From positions 186,001 to 250,000 of the forward strand of contig CAZIDY010000001.1 in assembly GCA_964538505.1 (NCBI GenBank): a stretch of DNA of 64,000 nt, read 5' to 3'. The notes below the pieces were generated by a model. The model was not told where the DNA came from. It did no database searches and worked only from the letters and a program-made list of their open reading frames with translations. Below, piece after piece: positions 17,847 through 27,518 of this stretch (the stretch's first letter is position 1; every line of letters begins with the position of its first letter). Position numbers and translations under genes: made by a program. This stretch comes from Zeimonas sp964538505. Lineage in GTDB: Bacteria > Pseudomonadota > Gammaproteobacteria > Burkholderiales > Burkholderiaceae_E.

Positions 17847-17869
17847 CCGTGGTCTGACCCCGGTTTCCC
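17813..17869. repeat. Dispersed palindrome, copy 1 (perfect 27-bp inverted repeat, 3-nt loop)
   Basis: Left arm 17813-17839 and right arm 17843-17869 are exact reverse complements around the loop AAC. The core is GTGGTCTGACCCC. It lies between the convergent ABC ATPase and xdhC genes, encodes the end of the ATPase, and would form a very stable hairpin in both transcripts, so it probably serves as a bidirectional terminator. Related copies are at 31762-31819 and 54657-54720. Confidence 0.92.
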
Positions 17870-17880
17870 TCTTCCTCGAA

Positions 17881-18873
17881 TCAGAACCCCGTCGCGCACG
17901 CCGCTTCTTCCTGCGGCTCCTTCTTCTGCGTAGGTGCGACGCCATTCTTTACCGACACGATCTCGGCGAGGATCGCGACCGCGATCTCCGGCGGCGTGCG
18001 GCTGCCGATGTGCAGCCCGATCGGCCCGTGCAGTCGCCCGATTTCCTCGGGCGAGAGATCGAACATCGCCAGCCGCTCGCGCCGGCGCGCGGTGTTGCTG
18101 CGCGAGCCGAGTGCGCCGATGTAGAACGCCGGCGTCTTCAACGCCTCGAGCAGTGCGAGGTCGTCGAGCTTCGGATCGTGCGTCAGCGCGACGATCGCGG
18201 TGTTCGCGTCGGGTCGGAACGAGACGACGACGTCGTCGGGCATGCCCGGCAGCCACGTGACCTGCGGCATCTCCAGCGTGCTGAAGTACTCCTCGCGCGG
18301 ATCGCAGATGAACACCTGGAAGTCGAGCGCCTTGGCCATCTCGGCGAGCACGCGCGACAGCTGTCCTGCGCCGATGACCAGCATGCGGTAGCGCGGCCCG
18401 AACACCGCGCGTGCCACCTTCCCGTCGAAGGCGAAGGCCTCGCCGTGCTGCGCTTCCTCGATCGTTGCGCGCCCGGTCTCGAGGTCGAGCCGGCGCGCGA
18501 TGAGCTCGTGCCGTGCGGTGCGTTCGAGCACGTCGTCGATCCAGCGCGCGTCCTTCAGCGGCTCCTGCAACAGCCGCAGCGTGCCGCCGCAGGGCAGGCC
18601 GAAGCGTGCGGCTTCGTCCTTGCTCACGCCGTAGAGGATCATAGACGGCATGCCGACGCGCTCTCCGGTGCGAACGCGCTCGATCAGGTCGTCCTCCACG
18701 CAGCCGCCCGACACCGAGCCGACGACCAGGCCGTCGTCGCGCAGCGCGAGCAGCGCGCCGACGGGTCGCGGCGCCGAACCCCAGGTCTCGACGACCGTGA
18801 TCAGCCAGACGTGCCGACCCTCGGCGAACCAGTCCCGTGCGTGCTCGAGCACTTCACGGTCGATGCTGTCCAT
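17881..18873 (-). CDS. XdhC/CoxI-family molybdenum cofactor insertion protein
   Basis: 330 residues. The N-terminal XdhC_CoxI domain has VVETWGSAPRPVGALLALRD, GSVSGGCVEDDLIERV and GLPCGGTLRLLQEPL with the conserved CGG. The C-terminal Rossmann domain has MLVIGAGQLSRVLAEMAKAL and GALGSRSNTARRRERL. Relatives bind the molybdenum cofactor, help sulfurate it and hand it to xanthine-oxidase-family enzymes. It is the last gene of the cox operon, like coxF/coxI elsewhere. The ATG at 18873 is preferred; an open frame to 19038 lies within coxG. It could also serve the Hcr enzyme at 48-52 kb, since no second XdhC is seen in the window. Confidence 0.92.
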   Translation of the reverse strand: MDSIDREVLEHARDWFAEGRHVWLITVVETWGSAPRPVGALLALRDDGLVVGSVSGGCVEDDLIERVRTGERVGMPSMILYGVSKDEAARFGLPCGGTLRLLQEPLKDARWIDDVLERTARHELIARRLDLETGRATIEEAQHGEAFAFDGKVARAVFGPRYRMLVIGAGQLSRVLAEMAKALDFQVFICDPREEYFSTLEMPQVTWLPGMPDDVVVSFRPDANTAIVALTHDPKLDDLALLEALKTPAFYIGALGSRSNTARRRERLAMFDLSPEEIGRLHGPIGLHIGSRTPPEIAVAILAEIVSVKNGVAPTQKKEPQEEAACATGF

Positions 18874-18901
18874 CGCAAATACCTCCTGAAACGCTATGCC
18901 G

Positions 18902-19516
18902 CTAACCGCGCCAGTACGCAAGCAGCATGGCGATGACGACGATGGCGACGACCCACGGCAACCAGCGCGTCGCCGGGCGTTCCGGCGTCGCGACCGGCAC
19001 ACGCGCCGGCGCTTCGACGCCTGCCGCCGGTGCCGCACCCGGCTCGCGCACCATCGTCTCGTCGACAGCCTCTTCCGTAGCGCTCAGGCGCGACGTGAAG
19101 GCCGAGAAGAAGTCATCCGCGATTTTCGCAGCTGCGCCGTCGATCAGGCGAGATCCCACTTGCGCGAGCCTGCCTCCGATCTGCGCCTTCGCCGTGTAGC
19201 TCAACCGGGTTCCGCCCGGATCGGGTGCGAGCTGCACGTCGGCCGAGCCCTTGCCGAAGCCTGCTGCGCCGCCCTGTCCGTCGAAGGCGATCGTGTACGA
19301 CGTGGGTGCGACGACGTTCTGCAGCTTCAGCTTGCCCTTGAAGCGTGCGTTCACGGGGCCGATGCGCATCACGACCGTTGCCAGGTACTCGTCGTCTCCG
19401 ACGCGCTCGAGCGATTCGCAACCCGCGATGCACGCCTTGAGCGTCTCGGGGTCGTTCAGTGCCGCCCAGGTGGTTTCCGGCGTTGCCGGAATCAGCCGTT
19501 CGCCCTGTAGTTCCAT
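18902..19516 (-). CDS. coxG: CoxG-like SRPBCC protein with C-terminal membrane anchor
   Basis: 204 residues. The N-terminal SRPBCC domain (about 1-150) begins MELQGERLIPATPETTWAAL, has CIAGCESLERVGDDEYL, and then GGTRLSYTAKAQIGGRLAQV, as in CoxG/carbon-monoxide-dehydrogenase subunit G. A Pro/Ala-rich linker leads to the C-terminal helix WLPWVVAIVVIAMLLAYWRG, a tail anchor. In Oligotropha CoxG is thought to recruit CO dehydrogenase to the cytoplasmic membrane. The start overlaps the end of coxE by 25 bases. Family membership is clear; the role in this form II cluster is inferred. Confidence 0.9.
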   Translation of the reverse strand: MELQGERLIPATPETTWAALNDPETLKACIAGCESLERVGDDEYLATVVMRIGPVNARFKGKLKLQNVVAPTSYTIAFDGQGGAAGFGKGSADVQLAPDPGGTRLSYTAKAQIGGRLAQVGSRLIDGAAAKIADDFFSAFTSRLSATEEAVDETMVREPGAAPAAGVEAPARVPVATPERPATRWLPWVVAIVVIAMLLAYWRG

Positions 19517-20724
19517 GGTTGCGGTTCCGTCTTCGGTTGCTCGAGTCGTCGCGGCGTGCCGCGCGCGGCCGGCGCGCGCAGCGCGGTCGCGAGCTCCGCG
19601 AGGCTCGAGAGGTTGTGCACGGGAAGCATGCGGTCGACGTGCGGCAGCAGCGCGCGCACGCCGCTTGCGCGCGGCTCGAAGCCTTCGTAGCGCAGCAGCG
19701 GGTTCAGCCAGACCAACTGGTGCGCAAAGCGCGACAGCCGTGCCGCTTCGCGGCTCAACGATCCCTGCTCATCGCGGTCGAGCCCGTCGGTGACGAGCAG
19801 CAGCGCCGCGTTGCCGGTCAGCAGACGCCGCGCCCAGTGCCGGTTGAACAGCGCGAGGTTCGACGCGATGCGCGTCCCGCCTTTCCAGTCCTGCACCAGC
19901 GCGTCGGCGCGTTCGATCGCCACGTCGGGGTCGCGGTGCCGCAGACAGCGCGTGATGTCGGTGAGCCGCGTGCCGAACACCAGCGTGTGCACGCGATGGT
20001 GGTGCTGCGTGAGTCCGTATGCGTAGTGCAGGAACGCGCGCGCATAGCGGTCCATCGATCCGGAGATGTCGATCAGCACGACGAGCGGCGGCACGCGCAG
20101 GCGTTGCGCCGAGCGGGGCAGGTCGATCGTGTCGGGCGCACGCGAGAGCCGGCGCAGCGCGCGGCGCAGGTCGATGCGTCCGCGCGCCGACGGGCCGAGC
20201 CGGCGCGTGCGCAGCGGACGTACCGGCAGCGGCACCGACTCCGCGAGCCGGCGGGCGAGTGCGAACTCGTTCGCCGACATGCTCTCGAAATCCGCGTGCT
20301 GCAGGCGTTCGCGCTCGGAGAAGCCGAGCAGCGCTTCGATGCGCTGCTCGTCGGCCTCGCGCGGTGCGGAAGGTGTCTTCGGCGGCGCGGGCGGGGAGAG
20401 CGCTTCCTCGACGCGCCGCGGCCGCTGTGGCGGCGGCGTCGCACCCGCACGACCCTCGACGCGCGGCAGCATCAGGTACATCAGGCGCTCGAGCAGTTTC
20501 GGATCGCGCCAGAACGCGGCGAATGCCGCGTCGAACACCGGCTGCTGCTCGTGCCGGTCGATCATCACCGCCGACAGCGCATCGTGCACGTCGTCGCGCC
20601 GATCGAGCCCGACCAGCTCGACCGCGGCGATGCCGGCGAGCACGCGGTCGGAGCCCACCGGCAGGCCGGCCGCACGCAGCACGCGCGCGAAGTGCGCGAT
20701 GTTGTCGGCGATCCGGCCGGCCAC
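19492..20724 (-). CDS. coxE: CoxE-like von Willebrand factor A protein
   Basis: 410 residues from a GTG at 20724, two bases after the coxD stop. The start region VAGRIADNIAHFARVLRAAG and the DUF58/VWA-CoxE body match the CoxE family. The MIDAS motif is VVLIDISGSMDRYARAF, with DxSxS intact, followed by TDGLDRDEQG. A Pro/Ala-rich segment at about 125-165 separates the domains. In Oligotropha CoxE works with the MoxR-type ATPase CoxD to mature the copper-containing CO dehydrogenase active site. An alternative long frame extending to 21444 is antisense-like noise across coxD and is not adopted. Confidence 0.9.
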   Translation of the reverse strand: MAGRIADNIAHFARVLRAAGLPVGSDRVLAGIAAVELVGLDRRDDVHDALSAVMIDRHEQQPVFDAAFAAFWRDPKLLERLMYLMLPRVEGRAGATPPPQRPRRVEEALSPPAPPKTPSAPREADEQRIEALLGFSERERLQHADFESMSANEFALARRLAESVPLPVRPLRTRRLGPSARGRIDLRRALRRLSRAPDTIDLPRSAQRLRVPPLVVLIDISGSMDRYARAFLHYAYGLTQHHHRVHTLVFGTRLTDITRCLRHRDPDVAIERADALVQDWKGGTRIASNLALFNRHWARRLLTGNAALLLVTDGLDRDEQGSLSREAARLSRFAHQLVWLNPLLRYEGFEPRASGVRALLPHVDRMLPVHNLSSLAELATALRAPAARGTPRRLEQPKTEPQPWNYRANG

Positions 20725-20726
20725 GG

Positions 20727-21647
20727 CTAGCCCGGCGCAGCGTGCCGCTCGAGGACCCCTTCGGCCCGCAGCTCCTCGAGGATCGCTGCGCCTGCGCCCG
20801 CGTCGATGCGCGCGATGTCGTCCTGGTATTTCAGCAGCACGCCGAGCGTGTCCGACACCGACTGCGGGTCGAGCGACAGCGAATCGAGCGCGACCAGCGC
20901 GTTGGCCCAGTCGATCGTCTCCGCCACGCCCGGCGCCTTGAAGAGGTCGAGCGCGCGCGCACGCTGCACGAAGCCGACCACCTGTTCCGCGAGTCGTTCG
21001 TCCGCGCCGACCGCCTTGCGCCGGATGATGTCGAGCTCGCGCGCCGCATCGGGGTAGTCGACCCACGCGTACAGGCAGCGGCGCTTCAGCGCGTCGTGGA
21101 TCTCCCGCGTACGGTTCGACGTGATGACGACGATCGGCGGATGCTCGGCGCGAATCGTGCCGAACTCGGGCACCGACAGCTGCGATTCGGCGAGCACCTC
21201 GAGCAGGAAGGCCTCGAAGGGCTCGTCGGCGCGGTCGAGCTCGTCGATCAGCAGCACCGGCGACGAAGGCTGCGTGAGTGCCTGCAGCAACGGGCGCTCG
21301 ATCAGCATCTCGCGCGAGTACAGGTTGCGCAGCAACTGCTCGCGGTTCGCCTCGTGCCCGGCCTCGGCAATGCGGATCTCGAGCATCTGCCGTGCGACGT
21401 TCCACTCGTAGGCCGCCGAAGCAATGTCGAGCCCCTCGTAGCACTGCAGCCGGATCAGCGGCGCGTCGAGCGCGCGCGCGAGCACCTTGGCGAGCTCGGT
21501 CTTGCCGACGCCGGCCTCGCCTTCGAGCAGCAGCGGACGCCCGAGCCGCAGCGCGAGGAACACGGCGGTGGCGAGCGGGCGGCCGGCGAGGTAGTCCTCG
21601 CCGGCGAGCAGCGCGAGTGTTTCGTCGACGTTTTTCGGCGGTGTCAT
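20727..21647 (-). CDS. coxD: MoxR-family AAA+ ATPase CoxD
   Basis: 306 residues from the ATG at 21647 (MTPPKNVDETLALLAGEDYL). An upstream ATG at 21734 would add 29 polar residues and cross most of the gap to coxM. Walker A is EGEAGVGKTELAKVLARAL, Walker B VLLIDELDRADEPFEAFLLE, sensor 1 ITSNRTREIHDALKRRC. MoxR ATPases act as chaperones for metalloenzyme maturation, usually paired with a VWA protein; coxE follows after a two-base gap. It likely remodels the CoxL apo-enzyme during metal or sulfur insertion. Confidence 0.93.
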   Translation of the reverse strand: MTPPKNVDETLALLAGEDYLAGRPLATAVFLALRLGRPLLLEGEAGVGKTELAKVLARALDAPLIRLQCYEGLDIASAAYEWNVARQMLEIRIAEAGHEANREQLLRNLYSREMLIERPLLQALTQPSSPVLLIDELDRADEPFEAFLLEVLAESQLSVPEFGTIRAEHPPIVVITSNRTREIHDALKRRCLYAWVDYPDAARELDIIRRKAVGADERLAEQVVGFVQRARALDLFKAPGVAETIDWANALVALDSLSLDPQSVSDTLGVLLKYQDDIARIDAGAGAAILEELRAEGVLERHAAPG

Positions 21648-21705
21648 CCGCTCGATCCGCTGCTGTCCGCTGCCTGCATGCCTTTCCTGCTCATCCCGGT
21701 TGCCG

Positions 21706-22500
21706 TTACTGCCCGAGCGCTTTCGCGACGGCACGTCCTGCCATCACGCTGACCATCGCCGCGCGGTACTCGGCCGAGCCGTGCAGATCGCTGTTGCAGC
21801 CGGCCGGGTCGAGCTGCACGCCTTCGACTGCCTTCGCCGAGAAGTCGCGCGCGAGCGCCTGCTCCATCTCGGGTACGCGGAACGCGTGCGAGCGCGCACC
21901 GGTGACGGCGACCCGCACGCCGCTGTCGCCCTGGCTGACGAAGACGCCGACGAGTGCGAAGCGTGACGCGGGCTGGCGCAGCTTGACGTAGGCCGCGCGC
22001 TGCACGGTCGGGAATCGCACCGAGACGATCAGCTCGCCCGGCTCGAGCGCGGTCGTGAACAGGTCGATGAAGAAGTCGTCGGCCGCGATCGTGCGCCGGT
22101 CGGTTTCGATCGTCGCGCCGAGCCCCAGAACGGCTGCCGGGTAGTCGGCGGCCGGGTCCGCGTTGGCCAGCGAGCCGCCGATGGTGCCCTGGTTGCGCAC
22201 CATCGGATCGCCGATGCCGTCGGCGAGATCGGCCAGCGCGGGAATCGCGCTGCGCACCTCCGCTGAGCGGGCGACCTCGGAGTGGCGCGCCATCGCGCCG
22301 ATCTTCAGTGCCGCGCCTTCGCGCGCGATGCCGCGCAAGCCGCTGATCGACGCGAGATCGACGAGGGTGCTCGCCGAGGCGAGCCGCAGCTTCATCGACT
22401 GCACGAGGCTCTGCCCGCCCGCCAGGTAGCGCGCGTCGCCGCCGCCCGCGCGCACGGCATCGGCGACGCTGGAAGGACGCTGATATTCGAATCCGTACAT
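21706..22500 (-). CDS. coxM: CoxM-like FAD-binding medium subunit of a molybdenum hydroxylase
   Basis: 264 residues starting MYGFEYQRPSSVADAVRAGG. FAD-contacting motifs are LAGGQSLVQSMKLRL near 32-46 and TIGGSLANADPAADYPA near 110-126, both standard for CoxM/XdhB. The C-terminal CO_deh_flav_C domain ends at about 264. The subunit passes electrons from the [2Fe-2S] clusters of CoxS to the acceptor. It is 13 bp downstream of coxL and part of the S-L-M order seen here. It lacks the Cys-rich insertion found in the HcrB subunit at 51.3 kb, which separates the two enzymes clearly. Confidence 0.94.
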   Translation of the reverse strand: MYGFEYQRPSSVADAVRAGGGDARYLAGGQSLVQSMKLRLASASTLVDLASISGLRGIAREGAALKIGAMARHSEVARSAEVRSAIPALADLADGIGDPMVRNQGTIGGSLANADPAADYPAAVLGLGATIETDRRTIAADDFFIDLFTTALEPGELIVSVRFPTVQRAAYVKLRQPASRFALVGVFVSQGDSGVRVAVTGARSHAFRVPEMEQALARDFSAKAVEGVQLDPAGCNSDLHGSAEYRAAMVSVMAGRAVAKALGQ

Positions 22501-22513
22501 GTTGTGCTCCTCC

Positions 22514-24880
<2,367 letters not shown>

Positions 24881-24896
24881 GTCGTCCTCCGCTCGC

Positions 24897-25361
24897 TCAG
24901 TTGCCGGCGGCGGCGACCTGCTCGATCGCGCGCACGATGTTCTGGTATCCGGTGCAGCGGCACAGGTTGCCTTCGAGCCCCTCGCGGATCTGCGACTCCG
25001 TGGGCTTCGGGTTGTCCTGGAGCAGTTGCACGGCCGACATCACCATGCCGGGCGTGCAGAAACCGCACTGCAGCGCGTGGCACTCGTTGAACGCCTTCTG
25101 CATCGGATGCAGCTCGCCGTTGGCCAGCCCCTCGATCGTGGTGATCGACGCGCCTTCGGCCTGCACGGCCAGGATCGAGCACGACTTGATTGCGCGGCCG
25201 TCCAGATGGACCGTGCATGCACCGCACTGCGCGGTATCGCACCCGACGTGCGTTCCGGTGAGCTGCAGATGCTCCCGGATGAACTGGACGAGCAGCGTTC
25301 GGCGATCGATTCGGGTTGAAACGGGCTTGCCGTTCACCGTCATCGTCACGGTCTGTTCCAT
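24897..25361 (-). CDS. coxS: CoxS-like [2Fe-2S] small subunit
   Basis: 154 residues. The N-terminal plant-type ferredoxin domain begins MEQTVTMTVNGKPVSTRIDR and binds the first cluster in HVGCDTAQCGACTVHLDG. The C-terminal helical domain binds the second in CGFCTPGMVMSAVQLL and NLCRCTGYQNIVRAIEQ. It carries electrons from the molybdenum site in CoxL to FAD in CoxM. It is the first gene of the minus-strand cluster coxSLM-coxD-coxE-coxG-xdhC. The 190-bp gap before it also holds the divergent dcd promoter. Length and motifs are standard. Confidence 0.95.
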   Translation of the reverse strand: MEQTVTMTVNGKPVSTRIDRRTLLVQFIREHLQLTGTHVGCDTAQCGACTVHLDGRAIKSCSILAVQAEGASITTIEGLANGELHPMQKAFNECHALQCGFCTPGMVMSAVQLLQDNPKPTESQIREGLEGNLCRCTGYQNIVRAIEQVAAAGN

Positions 25362-25508
25362 GTAGCCTCCTCGAAGGGCGGATCGCCCGCCGCGCCGCGG
25401 CGGGATCGGGTTGGTCCGGACCTGCTTCTTGCGGCAGGTTCGTTGCGCGCCTGTACGCGGCGCACGTGACCGGCATCATGCACCAATCGGACCGCCCTCG
25501 GCCATTGT

Positions 25509-25514
25509 TAGAAT
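25509..25514 (+). promoter_or_regulatory. Likely -10 box of the dcd promoter
   Basis: TAGAAT, five of six consensus bases, lies 14 bp before an ATG at 25528 and 38 bp before the preferred dcd start. The -35 region is GC-rich and not recognisable. Confidence 0.45.
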
Positions 25515-25551
25515 CTCGAACGCGGAAATGCAGGCCCTCTCGAAGCGAAAC

Positions 25552-27243
25552 ATGAGCATCAAGTCCGACCGTTGGATCCGCCGGATGGCGGCAGAAGGCA
25601 TGATCGAGCCCTTCGAGCCCGGGCAGGTGCGCACGGCGAACGGCCAGAAGATCGTCAGTTACGGCACATCGAGCTACGGCTACGACGTGCGCGTGGCGCG
25701 CGAGTTCAAGATCTTCACGAACATCAATTCGACGATCGTCGACCCGAAGAACTTCGACGCCGACTCCTTCGTCGATTTCGCGGGCGATGTCTGCATCATT
25801 CCGCCGAATTCCTTCGCGCTGGCGCGTACGGTCGAGTACTTCCGGATTCCCAGGAGTGTCTTGACTATCTGCCTCGGAAAGTCAACGTACGCGCGCTGCT
25901 TCAGCGGCGACACGCGGGTGGCGCTGGTCGACGGGACGGCCCCGACGCTGGAGGAAATGGCGCGCCGCCACGACGACGGCGAACTCTTCTGGGGATACAG
26001 CGTCGGGCAGAACGGCCGGTTGATCGTATCGCTGCTCGATGCGCCTCGCTGGATCGGCCGCGATTCGCTGCTCGAGATCGAGTTGGACAGCGGCGAGCGG
26101 ATCCGTGCCACGCCCGACCACGATTTCATGATGCGTGACGGGCGCATGGTGCCGGCCGAGCGGCTGCGCCCCGGTGATTCGCTAATGCCGCTGTATCGCG
26201 ATCTCTTTCGCGGTTATGAGATGGTTTATCAGCCGCTGAACGACCACCTGCTGCCTACGCACCGGCTGGCGGACGAATGGAACGTGCGTAACGGCATCTA
26301 TGCGGATGTGTCGGGGACGCACCGGCACCACATCGATTTCGACCGACGCAACAATCGGCCGACGAACATCGAACGAATGGACGCTGCCGAGCATCTCCGC
26401 ATGCACAACTCGGAGACGTACGGCGAAGAGTTCGATCCACACGCGCATGGGGAAGCGATTCGTGATGCGCTGGCGCGACGGGCACTCGACCCCGAATGGT
26501 CGGCGCGGTTTTCCGACGCACAGCGCGAGCGCGCGCTGTCTTTCTGGAACGACGACCGCTATCGGATCATTCGGGACGAGCTGATCGAGGCAAGGCGCAA
26601 TCCAACCGAGGCGACGCGCGAGGCGCATCGCGTGGCGACGACGAGCCGTTATGCACGGGCCGAAGAACGCTTTCGCCAATCGCGGCTCTCCCAGCAGGCA
26701 TGGGCTCGCGACGATGGATCCCGCCGGCGGCGTCAGGCGGAGATCGCGCGCGGCATCAACATGCGCAGCGAAATCACGCAGGAGCTTGTCAGGGCGGCAC
26801 TCGATGAGACGGGCTCGATCCGTGGCGCTGCTCGGGCGCTCGATTGCGACCGGTCGGTATTCCGCCGCTTTCCGGATGTCGTCGCTGCCTTTCGTGGGAT
26901 GCCGGCAACGAGAAACCACAAGATCGCGCGTATCCGCGAGTTGCCGGGCGACCACGACGTGTACTGCCTCACCGCCCCCGAAGCCGGCAATTTCGCGCTG
27001 GAAGCCGGTGTCTTCGTCCGCAACTGCGGCATCATCGTGAACGTGACGCCTCTCGAGCCCGAGTGGGAAGGGCACGTGACGCTCGAGTTCTCGAATACGA
27101 CGCCGCTGCCGGCCAAGATCTACGCCGGCGAGGGTTGCGCGCAGGTTCTCTTCCTCGAATCCGACGAGGTCTGCGAGACCTCGTATCGCGACCGCGGCGG
27201 CAAGTATCAGGGACAGACGGGGGTCACGCTGCCCAAGGCCTGA
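25552..27243 (+). CDS. dcd: dCTP deaminase precursor interrupted by an in-frame intein
   Basis: 563-residue precursor. Residues 1-115 (MSIKSDRWIRRMAAEG ... LGKSTYAR) and 492-563 (CGIIVNVTPLEPEWEGHVTL ... TGVTLPKA) join into a 187-residue dCTP deaminase of normal length. That enzyme converts dCTP to dUTP for thymidylate synthesis. The insertion splits the conserved LGKSTYARCGIIVNV segment next to the active site, so the unspliced precursor is probably inactive. The catalytic Glu of the family lies in GHVTLEFSN of the C-extein. The ATG at 25552 matches the usual family start; 25528 is an alternative. Both exteins read in frame without damage, which implies working protein splicing. Confidence 0.95.
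   Translation: MSIKSDRWIRRMAAEGMIEPFEPGQVRTANGQKIVSYGTSSYGYDVRVAREFKIFTNINSTIVDPKNFDADSFVDFAGDVCIIPPNSFALARTVEYFRIPRSVLTICLGKSTYARCFSGDTRVALVDGTAPTLEEMARRHDDGELFWGYSVGQNGRLIVSLLDAPRWIGRDSLLEIELDSGERIRATPDHDFMMRDGRMVPAERLRPGDSLMPLYRDLFRGYEMVYQPLNDHLLPTHRLADEWNVRNGIYADVSGTHRHHIDFDRRNNRPTNIERMDAAEHLRMHNSETYGEEFDPHAHGEAIRDALARRALDPEWSARFSDAQRERALSFWNDDRYRIIRDELIEARRNPTEATREAHRVATTSRYARAEERFRQSRLSQQAWARDDGSRRRRQAEIARGINMRSEITQELVRAALDETGSIRGAARALDCDRSVFRRFPDVVAAFRGMPATRNHKIARIRELPGDHDVYCLTAPEAGNFALEAGVFVRNCGIIVNVTPLEPEWEGHVTLEFSNTTPLPAKIYAGEGCAQVLFLESDEVCETSYRDRGGKYQGQTGVTLPKA
25897..27024 (+). other. Intein with HNH homing endonuclease inside Dcd (376 residues)
   Basis: Starts at Cys116 of the precursor (CFSGDTRVALVDG, block A) and ends at Asn491 before Cys492. 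Block B is ATPDHDFMMRDG with the Thr-x-x-His pair. Block F is VYCLTAPEAGNFALEAGVF. An HNH nuclease module lies at precursor residues 257-290 (HRHHIDFDRRNNRPTNIE, then AEHLRMHN). No LAGLIDADG motif is present. Residues 404-441 hold a DNA-binding helix-turn-helix (ITQELVRAALDETGSIRGAA, then RALDCDRSVFRRFP). The splice junction ends VFVRN/C, so the usual penultimate His is Arg, and the HNF of block F is GNF. A hand count over 26161-26280 gives 73/120 GC, below the neighbours, consistent with transfer. Confidence 0.95.
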
Positions 27244-27256
27244 CCCCGCCGCTCGG

Positions 27257-27285
27257 TTGCGGCCCCCCGCCAAAGCCGCTATATT
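27257..27285 (+). promoter_or_regulatory. Sigma-70 promoter for the leuA leader transcript
   Basis: TTGCGG (27257-27262) and TATATT (27280-27285) are separated by exactly 17 bp. The predicted start point, about seven bases after the -10, falls at 27292, next to the ATG of the leader peptide at 27293. No ribosome binding site precedes that ATG. Confidence 0.65.
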
Positions 27286-27292
27286 TTTTCCG

Positions 27293-27439
27293 ATGAACCC
27301 CGCTCGCGGCCTCGGCCGCGCATCATCCGGCGCCACCGGCGCTCTTCGTCTCCTGCCTCTTCTGGCGTCCGGCAACCGGACGCTCGGCGGCCTGCACCTG
27401 CTTTCGGTGCTCGGTCCGCTACTGCGCCCCGCGCGCTGA
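27293..27439 (+). CDS. Leucine-rich leader peptide upstream of leuA
   Basis: 48 residues; MNPARGLGRASSGATGALRL, then LPLLASGNRTLGGLHLLSVL, ending GPLLRPAR. By codon count 13 residues are Leu, 12 of them in the last 31 residues, with CTT three times and CTA once, codons that are uncommon in this GC-rich genome. Position and composition match leucine leader peptides that control leuA by attenuation. The region has stable hairpins: GCACC/GGTGC around the LHLLSV codons, and GCGCC (27485-27489) with GGCGC (27499-27503), four bases before the leuA Shine-Dalgarno. No U-rich terminator is visible, so control may act on leuA translation rather than termination. No protein function is expected. Confidence 0.7.
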   Translation: MNPARGLGRASSGATGALRLLPLLASGNRTLGGLHLLSVLGPLLRPAR

Positions 27440-27518
27440 CACTTCTCCTCCCCTTCTTTCCGTTTGCAGTTTTCGTAGCCTCCCGCGCCGGCGGGCCAGG
27501 CGCTACAGGAGCATTCCG

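Noticed and set aside
19492..21444. A 650-codon open frame that extends coxE far upstream
   Set aside because: The part beyond 20724 overlaps coxD in another frame, is Arg/Ala-rich and matches nothing; the GTG at 20724 fits the CoxE start and the two-base gap.
25897..27024. Reading the Dcd insertion as a self-splicing intron or transposon
   Set aside because: The frame is open throughout, begins with Cys, ends with Asn before Cys and has intein blocks; no intron core or terminal inverted repeats are seen.
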